Of a DNA stretch of 64,000 bases, positions 19,064-29,615 are shown one piece after another; the first letter of the stretch is position 1; the number at the start of each line of letters is the position of its first letter. This DNA is from Buchnera aphidicola (Macrosiphum gaurae) (GTDB lineage Bacteria > Pseudomonadota > Gammaproteobacteria > Enterobacterales > Enterobacteriaceae): the NCBI RefSeq assembly GCF_005080965.1, contig NZ_CP034867.1, positions 310,001-374,000 of the forward strand. Direction: 5' to 3'. The notes beneath the pieces were generated by a model. That model was not told the DNA's origin, did no database searches, and saw nothing but the letters and a program-made list of their open reading frames with translations. Made by a program: the position numbers and the translations under genes.

Positions 19064-20302
19064 ATGAATTTTTTACCTTTTTTAATTGCAAGAAGATTGC
19101 ATCTTAAAGAAAATAAAAACTATACAGTATTATTAATCTCTATTTTATCTAAAATAGGAATTTCTATTAGTATATTTGCATTAATTATAAGTTTTAGTGC
19201 GTTAAACGGATTTCAGACATTATTAAATAAAACAATTTTATCAACTTTTCCTCATGGAATCATTCAATTGACTGATAAATCATTGTTAAAATGGCAAGAT
19301 ATAATACATGAATTAAAAATGTTTCCAGGAATTACCTATTCTGAACCTTATATTGTTAGTAATGGATTGTTAGTAATAAAAAATAAGGTAAAACCAATCG
19401 AAATTAAAAGTTTTAGCAATATAGAATGTTTAAAAAAAACTTTTTCTTTTTCAGATAATAAAAATATTTTATTTAAAAATATACGTCCTAACCATGAAAT
19501 TATTCTTTCATCTTATTTATTAAAACATTTATCAATAAAAAAAGGTGATTGGATCAAGATATTTTTTTTAAATAAAAACGATAACTATATTGCTTCTCAA
19601 ATACGCAGTTTTTCTTTCAAGATTATAGGTGTATTTCAATCTAACGGAATATTAGACGCAAACATAGGATATGTTTCTTTTGATTTTTTTAAAAAATTTT
19701 TTTACACAGATAATAAGATTGATACAATTGAACTGCATATGTCTGACCCTTTTAATGCAGATAAAATTGTTTTAAATGCTGCAAAAAAAATAAGTAAACC
19801 TATTTTAGCATACACTTGGATTGATAGTTATAAATATATATATCATGATATTAAAAAAATTAAAACAATCCTATACTTAGGACTTTTTTTTCTAGTAATT
19901 ATTTCATGTTTTAGTATTTCATCTATTTCTTTAATGACTATATCTAAAAAAACACGAGAAATTGCTATTTTACGTAGCATGGGTGCTAACAATTTTCTTA
20001 TTCAACTAATTTTTTTGTATTATGGATTACGCTCTATTATTATTGGTAATTTAATTGGTTTATTTATAGGGATAGTAACCATTTTAAATTCTAAAAAAAT
20101 TATATTTTTTTTAGAAAAAAAATTCACCTATAATATACTTATAGATAACATTTATTATAATAATTTTTTTTTATTAAAAATTAATATATCAGATGTAATA
20201 ATTATTTTTACTAGTACTATAATAATAGGAATTATGACAAATTATTATCCGGCATATTATGCCTCAAAAATTAATCCTAGTAAAATACTAAAACAATATT
20301 AA
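19064..20302 (+). CDS. lolE: Lipoprotein-releasing ABC permease LolE
   Basis: Second permease of LolCDE, 412 residues (E. coli 414). The layout is the same as LolC: N-terminal membrane helix (about 20-45), a long periplasmic region, and three C-terminal helices ending YYPAYYASKINPSKIL. The segment TREIAILRSMGANNFLIQLIF is the cytoplasmic coupling loop characteristic of this permease family. The N-terminal PFLIARRLHLKE marks it as the LolE rather than the LolC paralogue. The chaperone LolA is not in this window and is absent from its usual position beside serS. Confidence 0.9.
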   Translation: MNFLPFLIARRLHLKENKNYTVLLISILSKIGISISIFALIISFSALNGFQTLLNKTILSTFPHGIIQLTDKSLLKWQDIIHELKMFPGITYSEPYIVSNGLLVIKNKVKPIEIKSFSNIECLKKTFSFSDNKNILFKNIRPNHEIILSSYLLKHLSIKKGDWIKIFFLNKNDNYIASQIRSFSFKIIGVFQSNGILDANIGYVSFDFFKKFFYTDNKIDTIELHMSDPFNADKIVLNAAKKISKPILAYTWIDSYKYIYHDIKKIKTILYLGLFFLVIISCFSISSISLMTISKKTREIAILRSMGANNFLIQLIFLYYGLRSIIIGNLIGLFIGIVTILNSKKIIFFLEKKFTYNILIDNIYYNNFFLLKINISDVIIIFTSTIIIGIMTNYYPAYYASKINPSKILKQY

Positions 20303-20406
20303 AAACAATATAAATTTTAATAAAGAAAACAATAAAATAAATAGAAATTAAAATAAAATATTAAATAGTGAATTATTAAAATAATTTTTTAAAATGGTGA
20401 AAAACT

Positions 20407-21402
20407 ATGACTGTTAAAGTAGGTATTAACGGATTTGGTCGTATTGGACGAGTAGTATTTCGACTTGCTCAAAAACGTTCAGATATTGAAATTGTAGCTA
20501 TTAATGATTTGTTAACTCCTGAATATATAGCTTACATGTTGAAATATGATTCTACACATGGTGTTTTTCAAAATATCATCGAAGTTAATAAAGACAACAT
20601 TGTTGTTGATGGGAAAAAAATTCTTATTACCTCAATAAAAGATCCTGAAAAATTAACGTGGGGCGATTTATCAATTGATGTAGTAATTGAATCAACAGGT
20701 CTTTTTTTAACTAAAAAAGAAGCTCATAAACATATTTTAGCGGGCGCAAAAAAGGTGGTGATTACAGGACCTTCAAAAGATAATGTTCCAATGTTTGTGA
20801 GAGGTGCTAACTTTCATAAATATAAAGGAGAAAATATTGTATCAAATGCTTCCTGTACTACTAATTGTTTAGCACCTTTATCTAAAGTAATAGATGATGA
20901 ATTTGGTATTATTGAAGGTTTAATGACTACTGTCCACGCCAGTACAGCTACGCAAAAAATTGTCGATGGAGCTTCTAATAAAGATTGGAGAGGTGGTAGA
21001 GGAGCATTGCAAAATATTATTCCGTCTTCTACTGGGGCGGCTATTGCTGTAGGAAAAGTTTTGCCAAACTTGAATGGTAAACTGACTGGTATAGCTTTTC
21101 GAGTGCCAGTATCAAATATATCTGTGGTAGATCTAACAGTTCGTTATAAAAAATCTGCCAAATATTCTGAAATATGTCAAACAATCCAACGAGCTTCTCA
21201 AAAAGAAATGAAAGGAGTTTTAGGATATACTGAAGATGAAGTTGTTTCTTCAGATTTTAATGGTCAAGAATTAACTTCTATTTTTGATGCCCAAGCAGGT
21301 TTATGTTTAAATAATAATTTTGCTAAATTAATTTCTTGGTATGATAACGAGACAGGTTATTCTAGTAAAGTTTTAGACTTAGTTTCTTTGGTATCTAGAT
21401 AG
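20407..21402 (+). CDS. gapA: Glyceraldehyde-3-phosphate dehydrogenase
   Basis: Glycolytic NAD-dependent dehydrogenase, 331 residues as in E. coli GapA. The Rossmann motif is INGFGRIGR at the N-terminus, the active-site cysteine is in [13 protein letters not shown], and the C-terminal WYDNETGYS motif is intact. Codon use is visibly less A/T-driven than in neighbouring genes (for example TCCTGTACTACT and GGGGCGGCT), which suits a highly expressed gene. A GGTGAAA ribosome binding site precedes the ATG. A hairpin at 21525-21556 may end the transcript. Confidence 0.98.
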   Translation: MTVKVGINGFGRIGRVVFRLAQKRSDIEIVAINDLLTPEYIAYMLKYDSTHGVFQNIIEVNKDNIVVDGKKILITSIKDPEKLTWGDLSIDVVIESTGLFLTKKEAHKHILAGAKKVVITGPSKDNVPMFVRGANFHKYKGENIVSNASCTTNCLAPLSKVIDDEFGIIEGLMTTVHASTATQKIVDGASNKDWRGGRGALQNIIPSSTGAAIAVGKVLPNLNGKLTGIAFRVPVSNISVVDLTVRYKKSAKYSEICQTIQRASQKEMKGVLGYTEDEVVSSDFNGQELTSIFDAQAGLCLNNNFAKLISWYDNETGYSSKVLDLVSLVSR

Positions 21403-22048
21403 AGATATAAAATGTAATTATAGTAGATATTTAAAAAAATGTAAAAAATAATTTTTTATTTGTGAAAATAAAATTTTTACTACAATAAAAAAATGATAGA
21501 TAAATTTTATTTTTTATATATATTTAGCGGTATTGATTTTAAATTTAATACCGCTATTTATATTGAAAAAAAAATTTATATAATCTGTAAAATATTTCTA
21601 TAATTTTATTATCTAGATAATTAAATAAGATAAGTTAAATATTTTACACTGTTTTTTTATCAATTAATATAGATTATTGTATTTTTTTATATCGTATAAA
21701 TTAACACTATTTTACATTCTCAAAATAATATATTTTTTGTCAATAAATTTTTATTTTGCAATCAAACTAAAAATATGATTAATTTTTTATCTTATTGATA
21801 TAATATGTACTTATAAAAATTAAATTTCTCATTCGTAAAGTATTTTTATAAAAATTAATTATTAATAATTAAAAAATATTATTAACAATTAACTAGATCT
21901 AGGATAAAAAAATTTTATATAGTATTTAACGATAAAATCTTACTACTTTTTAAGTATATTTAAATTATATTGAATTTATGTGCAAAATTTTTAAATTTCG
22001 TTTTATTTGAGTTTTTTATAAAAATTTTATTTTTCTTTGTTTTTATGT
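21403..22048. other. 646-bp non-coding gap between convergent gapA and fldA
   Basis: Apart from the hairpin at 21525-21556, nothing recognisable lies here. The sequence is almost pure A/T with no open frame of interest. It probably represents genes lost between the two convergent survivors. Confidence 0.75.
21525..21556. terminator. Hairpin downstream of gapA
   Basis: The arms TAGCGGTATT (21525-21534) and AATACCGCTA (21547-21556) are perfectly complementary over 10 bp around a 12-nt loop, and the stem is GC-rich for this genome. The T-tract is short (TTTATATT). It sits 123 bp past the gapA stop between convergent genes, so it may serve gapA and perhaps also fldA. Confidence 0.65.
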
Positions 22049-22564
22049 TTAATTTAGATTAAAATATGGAATAATTTTTTGTACCCATTGTTTTATTCTA
22101 TGTTCAGTTTTTTCTGGTTGTCGATCTTCATCTAAAATTAATCCGAAAAAATATTCTTGATTTAATAAAGCTTTAGATTGTTCAAAACAATATTCTTTTG
22201 TAGGCCATTTGCCAATTATTTTTGCTTTATTTTTTTTGACAATATCATGAATCACACCTACAGCATCACAAAAATATTCACTATAATCTTCTTGATCACC
22301 ACATCCAAATAATGCTACAGTTTTATTTGAAAAATTAATTTTTTTTAAAGTTGGCAAAAAATCATCCCAGTCGCACTGAACTTCTCCATAGTACCAAGTA
22401 GGAACTCCTAATATTAAAAAATTAAAATTTTCAATATCTTTCTGAACAGTATTACTGATATCGTATAATACAGAAATATTATTGCCGATATATTTTTGAA
22501 GTAATTTAGCTATTTTTTCTGTATTTCCAGTATCACTACCAAAAAAAATACCTATTTTTTTCAT
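22049..22564 (-). CDS. fldA: Flavodoxin I
   Basis: Small FMN protein that donates electrons to enzymes such as IspG, biotin synthase and ribonucleotide reductase activators. The FMN phosphate loop is [11 protein letters not shown], followed by the isoalloxazine-binding [16 protein letters not shown] and [16 protein letters not shown]. The length of 171 residues compares with 176 in E. coli. A clear AGGAG-type ribosome binding site precedes the ATG. Its partner enzymes IspG and BioB are encoded in the same window, which explains its retention. Downstream fur and upstream neighbours of the E. coli locus are missing. Confidence 0.96.
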   Translation of the reverse strand: MKKIGIFFGSDTGNTEKIAKLLQKYIGNNISVLYDISNTVQKDIENFNFLILGVPTWYYGEVQCDWDDFLPTLKKINFSNKTVALFGCGDQEDYSEYFCDAVGVIHDIVKKNKAKIIGKWPTKEYCFEQSKALLNQEYFFGLILDEDRQPEKTEHRIKQWVQKIIPYFNLN

Positions 22565-23116
22565 TTTAATCTCCTATATAATAAAATATATTTTTAATAT
22601 GAAAATATGTTCATGTATTCGAATTTATATATTTATACAAGAAAAATTTTATTTTTTTAAAAAGGAGATATTTAATACATTTTAAAACAAAAATTTATAA
22701 AAATATAAATTTATTATTCAATTAAAGTAAATTTTTATTTTCGAAATACAAAAAAGACATATATTTATATTAAATTTATATATAAAAATTCTATTTTATA
22801 CATTTTATATAAAAAAATTATTTTTAAGTTAAAAATTGTTGCTCGATTTTTTTTTCTTTTATCTATATTATAACAATGTAATTGTAAAAATTTTTATAAA
22901 TATGATAATTTTAAAAAATAAAAATGTTTTTTCTTTTTATATTTATTTAAATTTTTTTTAAAAATTTTATAAAAAAAATATTATTTGTTGTTAGTTAAAT
23001 GGTAATTAATTTTAATTGCTACATTTATACAAAAATAGTTAAAAAAAATTTATTAATGAGAAAGATATCTTTATAAGTCATTTCTTCTAAGTTTAATATA
23101 TTAAAACATAAATATT
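22565..23116. other. 552-bp non-coding divergent gap between fldA and phrB
   Basis: The stretch must contain the divergent promoters of fldA and phrB, but no hexamer pair stands out from the A/T background. An AAAGGAG on the forward strand near 22661 has no open frame after it. I see no RNA gene and no coding remnant. Confidence 0.7.
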
Positions 23117-24550
23117 ATGCAAAAAAATTTAGTTTGGTTTCGCAATGATCTACGTTTGTATGACAATACAGCTTTATATCAAGCATGTAAGTCTGAAAAA
23201 GATAAAGTGATAGGTTTATTTATTGCCACTCCGAAGCAATGGAACAATCATTATATATCTAAAAAAAAAATATCTTTTATTTATTATCATTTAGTTTCTT
23301 TACAAAAAGAATTATTAAAATTAAATATTATCTTACATTATCATGAATCTACTGATTTTTTAAATTCTATAGAATACCTTATTTTTTTTTGCAATCAACA
23401 TAAAATAAATAATTTATTTTATAATTATCAATATGAAATAAATGAACGTAATCGAGACTATTTAGTAAAAAAAAAATTATCTGAAAAAGGATTTTGTGTA
23501 AAAGGTTTTCACGATAACCTTTTATTTCCTAGTGAAGAAATCAGAAACAAAAAAAATGAAACATATAAAATTTTTACTTTTTTTAAAAAAAAAGCTATAC
23601 AGTATTTGCATACCAATACACCTACCTGTTTTCCCATTCCTGCTAAAAGAAAACCTGATAGAGATATTTTTTTAAATTCTATTTCTTCAAACGATTTAAT
23701 TTTGAATTTTAATAAAAATATTTTTCCAATTGGAGAAAAAAATGCTGTTAAACGCTTAAGAAATTTTTTCTTGCATAAGATCAAAAATTATTCTTTTGAA
23801 CGAGATTTTCCTTTTTTAGATAGTACTAGTATGTTATCTCCATATTTATCTGCAGGAATAATATCATCTCGATATTGTTTAATAATGATTTTAAAAACAA
23901 ATAATAATATTTCATCAAATGTTCTTCTTACTTCCTCTTGGTTTAATCAAATATTATGGCGTGAATTTTATTACCATTTATTAATTAGATTCCCCAAAAT
24001 TAGTAAATCCGAATCATTAGTTGCATGGGAAAAAGAAATTAATTGGACAAACAATACAAAATATTTTAATGCTTGGAAAGAAGGAAATACAGGTTTTCCG
24101 ATAATAGATGCTGGTATGAGACAATTAAATGAGCTAGGTTGGATGCATAATAGATTAAGAATGATTACATCTAGTTTCTTGGTAAAAAACCTTTTAATTA
24201 ATTGGAGGGAAGGAGAGAAGTATTTTATCTCTCATTTAATTGATGGGGATTTAGCTCTAAATAGTGGAGGATGGCAATGGTCAGCATCAGTAGGTTGTGA
24301 TTCTGTACCCTACATCCGAATTTTTAATCCATTACATCAATCAAAATCTTTTGATAGATCAGGCAATTTCATAAAGAAATTTATTCCAGAATTAAAAAAT
24401 GTTCCTAATTATTATATTCATCAACCACATGAATGGTCAAGTAAACAACATTTTAAAATAGACTATCCTGTCCCCATTATCAATTATAACGATAGCAGAA
24501 AAAAATCTTTATCAATTTTTAATCAAGCACGATTAAAATTTAAAAAATAG
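23117..24550 (+). CDS. phrB: Deoxyribodipyrimidine photolyase
   Basis: Light-dependent enzyme that splits cyclobutane pyrimidine dimers with FAD. The N-terminal alpha/beta domain starts LVWFRNDLRLYDN; the FAD-binding domain has TGFPIIDAGMRQL, GWMHNRLRMI, DGDLALNSGGWQW and YIRIFNPLHQS, containing the tryptophans of the electron-transfer chain. It has 477 residues (E. coli 472). It is notable that a gut-cell endosymbiont keeps a light-driven repair enzyme. ybgI begins 12 bp downstream, the same pairing as in E. coli where ybgI follows phr. Confidence 0.95.
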   Translation: MQKNLVWFRNDLRLYDNTALYQACKSEKDKVIGLFIATPKQWNNHYISKKKISFIYYHLVSLQKELLKLNIILHYHESTDFLNSIEYLIFFCNQHKINNLFYNYQYEINERNRDYLVKKKLSEKGFCVKGFHDNLLFPSEEIRNKKNETYKIFTFFKKKAIQYLHTNTPTCFPIPAKRKPDRDIFLNSISSNDLILNFNKNIFPIGEKNAVKRLRNFFLHKIKNYSFERDFPFLDSTSMLSPYLSAGIISSRYCLIMILKTNNNISSNVLLTSSWFNQILWREFYYHLLIRFPKISKSESLVAWEKEINWTNNTKYFNAWKEGNTGFPIIDAGMRQLNELGWMHNRLRMITSSFLVKNLLINWREGEKYFISHLIDGDLALNSGGWQWSASVGCDSVPYIRIFNPLHQSKSFDRSGNFIKKFIPELKNVPNYYIHQPHEWSSKQHFKIDYPVPIINYNDSRKKSLSIFNQARLKFKK

Positions 24551-24562
24551 GTATAAAATTTT

Positions 24563-25306
24563 ATGAATAATTTTTTCTTAGAAGATATTATCAATAAAAA
24601 ATTATCATCTAATGAACATGACGATATAGTTCCTAATGGTTTACAAATTGAAGGAACAGCAGTAATAAAGAGAATTATTACTGGAGTTACTGCTTGTCAA
24701 GCTTTGTTAGATAAAGCATTATTTTACAATGTTGATGCTATAATAGTTCACCATGGTTATTTTTGGAAAAATGAATCAAGATATATACACAACATGCAAA
24801 GAAAACGACTGAAAACTATACTTTCTCATGATATCAACTTGTACAGTTGGCATTTACCCTTAGATATACATCCAGAATTAGGTAATAATGCACAAATAGC
24901 TAAAAAATTAAATATTTGTATTCAAGGTAACATTTTACCCTATGTTTTTTGGGGAAGTCTAAAAAATAAAATAACAGGTTTCGAATTTGCAAAACAAATA
25001 GAGAAAAAATTTAAAAAATATCCTATACATCTATATGAAAATGCTCCATTGCATATTAGTCGTATTGCTTGGTGTAGCGGCAGAGGTCAAGGTTTTATTA
25101 AACAAGCATGTGCATTCGGAATTGATGCTTTTTTAACAGGTGAAATCTCAGAAGAAACTATTCATATCGCTAAAGAATTAGGCATTCATTTTTTTTCTTT
25201 AGGACATCATGCAACCGAAAAAGATGGTGTTAAATCTTTAGGTGAATGGCTACATAATAAATATAATTTATGTGTTGATTTTATCGATATTTATAATCCC
25301 GCATAA
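24563..25306 (+). CDS. ybgI: YbgI, NIF3/DUF34-family dinuclear-metal protein
   Basis: Member of the NIF3 (DUF34) family; the E. coli protein is a toroidal hexamer with two metal ions per site, annotated as GTP cyclohydrolase type 2 homologue, but its physiological reaction is not settled. The metal-binding histidines are present in VHHGYFW, SWHLPLDIHP and LGHHATEKDG. At 247 residues it has the same length as E. coli YbgI. The 12-bp spacing from phrB indicates one transcript. Its retention in such a reduced genome argues for a housekeeping role. Confidence 0.92.
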   Translation: MNNFFLEDIINKKLSSNEHDDIVPNGLQIEGTAVIKRIITGVTACQALLDKALFYNVDAIIVHHGYFWKNESRYIHNMQRKRLKTILSHDINLYSWHLPLDIHPELGNNAQIAKKLNICIQGNILPYVFWGSLKNKITGFEFAKQIEKKFKKYPIHLYENAPLHISRIAWCSGRGQGFIKQACAFGIDAFLTGEISEETIHIAKELGIHFFSLGHHATEKDGVKSLGEWLHNKYNLCVDFIDIYNPA

Positions 25307-25329
25307 TTTTATTAAATAATAATTTAATC

Positions 25330-25361
25330 ATAGTAAAATATTTCAATATCTTTTTTACTAT
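25330..25361 (+). terminator. Possible terminator after ybgI
   Basis: The arms ATAGTAAAA (25330-25338) and TTTTACTAT (25353-25361) pair over 9 bp with a 14-nt loop, starting 24 bp past the ybgI stop. No T-tract follows, so it is a weak candidate. Confidence 0.35.
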
Positions 25362-25405
25362 TATCAAAAATAATTTAATATTTATATATTATGTAGTAAT
25401 TAATA

Positions 25406-25419
25406 TGTGTACACATCTA
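25406..25419. promoter_or_regulatory. 14-bp palindrome-containing motif upstream of sucA, also upstream of zwf
   Basis: The motif TGTGTACACATCTA has a perfect 10-bp palindrome (TGTGTACACA) and lies 61 bp before sucA. The identical 14 bases occur at 47414-47427, before zwf. A transcription-factor site or a shared promoter element is possible; no known regulator is indicated. Confidence 0.4.
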
Positions 25420-25480
25420 TAAAAATATATTTTTTAAATCTTTACAAAATTTCATGTAAAACTTTTTTTTAAAGAAAATT

Positions 25481-28222
25481 ATGAACAAAAATAAAACAAA
25501 AAATTGGTTAAATTCCTCTTGGTTATCTAGAGAAAATCAAAGTTACATAGAAAAAATATATAAAAATTTTTTAATAGATGCTAAATCTGTAGATATTACG
25601 TGGCATAAAGAATTTTTAGATCTTTCTAAAAAAGAAAAAAATCTTCACAAGATAAATAATAAAAACAAAAGCGTAGATTTACTTATTAATCAAATCAATC
25701 ATATTATTAATTCATTTCGTGTACACGGTTACAAGAAATCTTCAATTGATCCACTCGAATTCAAACAACAGAAAAACATTATAGATTTAGATTTGTCATC
25801 TTATAATTTTACACAAGAAGAAATAAATAAAAAAATTGAAATCAATTTTAAGAACTGCATTAATTTTAAAACTGATATAATGAGTTTATATAAAACATTA
25901 TCTAAAAAATATTGTGGTTCTATTGGTTTCGAATATATGCACATAGATAATTTTCTCGAAAAACAATGGATCACAAATTACATAGAATCTTACTTTGATG
26001 AAAATTTATTAACTGGAGAAGAAAGAATAAATTTTTTAAAGGAAATAACTTATGCTGAAACTTTAGAAAAATATATTAGCAAAAAGTTTCCTGGTGCAAA
26101 GCGTTTCTCTTTAGAAGGAGCAGAAACATTAATTCCTATGCTACATGAAGTAATACGGTTTTCAAAAAAAAATGATATATTTGAAATAATATTAGGTATG
26201 GCTCATAGAGGTAGATTAAATGTACTTGTTAATGTTTTAAATAAAAGTCCAAAAATTTTATTTGATGAATTTTCTGGTTTATATCCATATCAAAAAAGAA
26301 GTGGTGATGTAAAATATCATATGGGAGGAACTGCGGAAATAAAAAATGAAAAAAAAATAATGTTTCAAATGGCATATAATCCATCTCATTTAGAAATAAT
26401 TAATCCAGTCGTTTCAGGTATAGCTCGATCTTATATTGATGAAATAGGAAAAATAGATAATGAAATTTTGCCTATTAGTATTCATGGGGATGCTTCTGTA
26501 ATTGGTCAAGGAGTAGTACAAGAAACATTAAATATGTCTCAAACTGAAGGCTACCAAATAGGAGGAACTGTTCATATAGTGATTAATAATCAAATTGGAT
26601 TCACTACTTCTAATCCTAAACATCTTCGTTCTAGTCAATACTGTACTGATATTGCTAAAATAATTCAAGCACCTATTTTTCATGTAAATGCAGATGATGT
26701 AGAAGCATCTATTTTTACTATTCAACTAGCTCTTAATTTCAAAAAAAAATTTAAAAAAGATGTTTTTATTGATTTAGTTTGTTATAGACGTAATGGACAC
26801 AACGAAGCGGATGAACCATCTGTTACACAACCTATAATGTATCATAAGATAAAAAATCACTTTACTGTAAGAAAAATATATTCTGATTTATTAATATCTA
26901 AAAATATTATTACATTTAAAAAGAATCAAGACATTATAAATAAATATTTTTCTAAATTACAAACGGGTCAATATATTTTTTCAAAACATAAAAAAATATG
27001 TTTTAAAGAAGAAAATGTTCCAGAAGAAAAAAAAATAAAACAAATTAAAAAAACTATAAAGTTTTCTAATTTACAAAATTTAGGTCGTCTCATAAATAAT
27101 GTTCCTAGTTCAGTTAATATGCATCATCGAGTTAAAAAAATTTACAAAGAAAGATTAGAAATGTCTCAAGGAATAAGATTATTTGATTGGGGAGCTGCTG
27201 AAACATTAGCTTACGCAACAATTATTAATGAAGGAATTTCTTGTCGTATTTCTGGAGAAGATGTAAGAAGAGGTACTTTTTTTCATCGTCATGCTTATAT
27301 TTATGATCAAATTAACGGTTCTACTTATGTTCCATTAAATAATATTAGTAAGGAACAAGGAAAGTTTCAAATTTGGGATTCTGTATTATCAGAAGAAGCA
27401 GTTTTAGCTTTTGAATACGGATATTCTTTGTTTCCCTCAAATACACTTACTATTTGGGAAGCTCAATTTGGAGATTTTATTAACGGCGCTCAAATAGTCA
27501 TTGATCAGTTTATAAGTTCTGGTGAACAAAAATGGAATAAAAAATCTAACTTGGTCGTTTTTTTACCTCATGGTTACGAAGGACAAGGACCTGAACATTC
27601 ATCATCTAGAATTGAACGATTTCTTCAACTTTGTGCAGAAAAAAATATGCAGGTATGTATACCTACTACATCATCACAAATATTTCATATTTTACGACAA
27701 CAAATATTTAATGAAATTTATAAACCATTAATTATTTTTACTCCAAAATCTCTTTTAAGAAATCCGATGGCAAGCTCTTCTTTAAATACTATTGTCAATA
27801 GTAGATTTCAAAAAATAATAGACGAAATAGATATTCTTGATAAACAAGAAAAACGTCTTATTTTCTGTTCTGGAAAAATATATTATGATTTATTAAAAAA
27901 TCGTCGTGAAAAAAAAATTAATTCTATTATTTTAATCCGTATTGAACAGTTGTATCCATTTCCTAAAAATGAAATATTACAAATACTGAAAAATTATTTT
28001 TATATAAAAGATTATGTATGGTGTCAAGAAGAACCTTATAATCAGGGTGCATGGTTTTATATTAGAGATCGTCTGAATGATATATTACCATCAAATTCTT
28101 TATTAAAATATATCGGCCGAAAATCTTCAGCTTCACCTGCAGTTGGATATATCTCTATTCATAATAAACAACAAGAAAAAATAATTTACAATGCGTTAAA
28201 TATAAATCCAGAAATAGGATAA
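25481..28222 (+). CDS. sucA: 2-oxoglutarate dehydrogenase E1 component
   Basis: Thiamine-diphosphate-dependent decarboxylase of the oxoglutarate dehydrogenase complex. The N-terminal segment [17 protein letters not shown] binds the E2 core in E. coli. Cofactor-site motifs include [24 protein letters not shown] and [10 protein letters not shown]; the C-terminal transketolase-like half has [12 protein letters not shown] and [14 protein letters not shown]. The length is 913 residues (E. coli 933). sucB follows after 3 bp. The E3 partner lpd is not in the window, and sucCD do not follow sucB as they do in E. coli. Confidence 0.97.
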   Translation: MNKNKTKNWLNSSWLSRENQSYIEKIYKNFLIDAKSVDITWHKEFLDLSKKEKNLHKINNKNKSVDLLINQINHIINSFRVHGYKKSSIDPLEFKQQKNIIDLDLSSYNFTQEEINKKIEINFKNCINFKTDIMSLYKTLSKKYCGSIGFEYMHIDNFLEKQWITNYIESYFDENLLTGEERINFLKEITYAETLEKYISKKFPGAKRFSLEGAETLIPMLHEVIRFSKKNDIFEIILGMAHRGRLNVLVNVLNKSPKILFDEFSGLYPYQKRSGDVKYHMGGTAEIKNEKKIMFQMAYNPSHLEIINPVVSGIARSYIDEIGKIDNEILPISIHGDASVIGQGVVQETLNMSQTEGYQIGGTVHIVINNQIGFTTSNPKHLRSSQYCTDIAKIIQAPIFHVNADDVEASIFTIQLALNFKKKFKKDVFIDLVCYRRNGHNEADEPSVTQPIMYHKIKNHFTVRKIYSDLLISKNIITFKKNQDIINKYFSKLQTGQYIFSKHKKICFKEENVPEEKKIKQIKKTIKFSNLQNLGRLINNVPSSVNMHHRVKKIYKERLEMSQGIRLFDWGAAETLAYATIINEGISCRISGEDVRRGTFFHRHAYIYDQINGSTYVPLNNISKEQGKFQIWDSVLSEEAVLAFEYGYSLFPSNTLTIWEAQFGDFINGAQIVIDQFISSGEQKWNKKSNLVVFLPHGYEGQGPEHSSSRIERFLQLCAEKNMQVCIPTTSSQIFHILRQQIFNEIYKPLIIFTPKSLLRNPMASSSLNTIVNSRFQKIIDEIDILDKQEKRLIFCSGKIYYDLLKNRREKKINSIILIRIEQLYPFPKNEILQILKNYFYIKDYVWCQEEPYNQGAWFYIRDRLNDILPSNSLLKYIGRKSSASPAVGYISIHNKQQEKIIYNALNINPEIG

Positions 28223-28225
28223 AGA

Positions 28226-29464
28226 ATGAAAAAAATAAATATTCTTGTTCCAGATTTACCTGAATCTGTTAGTGATGCAACAGTTGTAAAATGGCATAAG
28301 AAAATAGGAGAAAGAGTTAATTGTAATGATAATATAGTTGATATTGAAACAGATAAAGTAATGTTGGAAGTATCTTCTCCATGTGATGGAATATTAAAAA
28401 ATATTTTAGAAGAAGAAGGGAAAATCGTTAAATCTCAACAAATAATAGGTAAAATCGATCAGTTTAATATTATTCATAATATAAAAGAAGATAATTTATT
28501 AAATACAAAAAAAAACTATGAAAATAAGGAAGAAAAAGAAAAGATAGAAAGTTCTTTTCAGAATAGCGAACAGCATCTAACTCCATCTGCAAGAAGATTA
28601 ATTAAAATAAATAATATCAATAAAAGTTCTTTAAATAAAATCATAGAAATAGATGATCAAATTAATTTTAAAAAAATCATAAAAACAGAAGAAGAAAAAA
28701 TAAATAAAAATCTACTAAGTAATCATGATTTAGATTCCCATGAAGACAAGGAAAAAGAAAACAAAAGATTCGAAAATAGAGTAAAAATGACTCGATTACG
28801 TCAAAGAATTGCAGAACGATTGTTAGATAGTAAAAACAATACAGCTATGCTAACAACTTTTAATGAAGTAAATATGCAACCAATAATACTTCTACGTAAA
28901 AAATATGGCGAAGATTTTGAAAAAAAACATGGTATTAGAATTGGATTTATGTCTTTTTTTGTAAAAGCAGTAGTTCAAGGTTTAAAAAATTTTCCAGAAA
29001 TAAATGCTTATATAGATAAAACAGATATAGTTTTTTATAAAAATTTTGATATAAGTATTGCTGTTTCAACACCAAAAGGATTAATAACACCAGTACTAAA
29101 AAATGTTGATCAAATGTCATTATCAGAGATAGAAAAAAAAATTAAAGAGTTTTCTATTAAAGGCTTTCAAAACAAAATTAATATTAAAGAATTAATAGGG
29201 GGGAATTTTACTATTACTAATGGGGGTATTTTTGGTTCTTTAATATCTACACCTATTATAAATCCCCCTCAAACAGCTATATTAGGAATGAATATGATTC
29301 AAGAACGTCCAGTAGTTGTTAATGGAAAAATTAAAATCCTTCCTATGATGTATATAGCATTATCTTATGATCATCGTTTAATAGACGGCAAGGAATCTAT
29401 AGGATTTTTAGTAAATGTGAAAAATATATTAGAAGATTTTACTCGTATTTTAATTGATGTTTAA
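28226..29464 (+). CDS. sucB: Dihydrolipoyl succinyltransferase (E2 of 2-oxoglutarate dehydrogenase)
   Basis: E2 core enzyme that moves the succinyl group from E1 to coenzyme A. The lipoyl domain spans about 1-78 with the lipoylated Lys44 in ETDKVMLEV; the peripheral subunit-binding domain is around 115-150 ([10 protein letters not shown]); the catalytic domain runs from about 190 to the end with the active-site [11 protein letters not shown]. The linkers are Lys/Glu/Asn-rich rather than Ala/Pro-rich as in E. coli. It has 412 residues (E. coli 405). It is separated from sucA by 3 bp and ends at a hairpin. Confidence 0.97.
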   Translation: MKKINILVPDLPESVSDATVVKWHKKIGERVNCNDNIVDIETDKVMLEVSSPCDGILKNILEEEGKIVKSQQIIGKIDQFNIIHNIKEDNLLNTKKNYENKEEKEKIESSFQNSEQHLTPSARRLIKINNINKSSLNKIIEIDDQINFKKIIKTEEEKINKNLLSNHDLDSHEDKEKENKRFENRVKMTRLRQRIAERLLDSKNNTAMLTTFNEVNMQPIILLRKKYGEDFEKKHGIRIGFMSFFVKAVVQGLKNFPEINAYIDKTDIVFYKNFDISIAVSTPKGLITPVLKNVDQMSLSEIEKKIKEFSIKGFQNKINIKELIGGNFTITNGGIFGSLISTPIINPPQTAILGMNMIQERPVVVNGKIKILPMMYIALSYDHRLIDGKESIGFLVNVKNILEDFTRILIDV

Positions 29465-29497
29465 AATTATTTTTTATCGTTTAATATTTAAAGCTTT

Positions 29498-29536
29498 AAA
29501 AGTACAGTGATTAAATTAATTATAAACTGTACTTTT
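29498..29536 (+). terminator. Terminator-like hairpin after sucAB
   Basis: The arms AAAAGTACAGT (29498-29508) and ACTGTACTTTT (29526-29536) pair over 11 bp around a 17-nt loop, 34 bp after the sucB stop. The end of the stem supplies the only T-run, so strength is uncertain. Confidence 0.6.
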
Positions 29537-29615
29537 GCTATTATAATTAAACATTAAAAAAAATTTTACAAATAAAAAAATAAGATTCCTATGAATGATG
29601 AAAAAAGAGAAAAAA

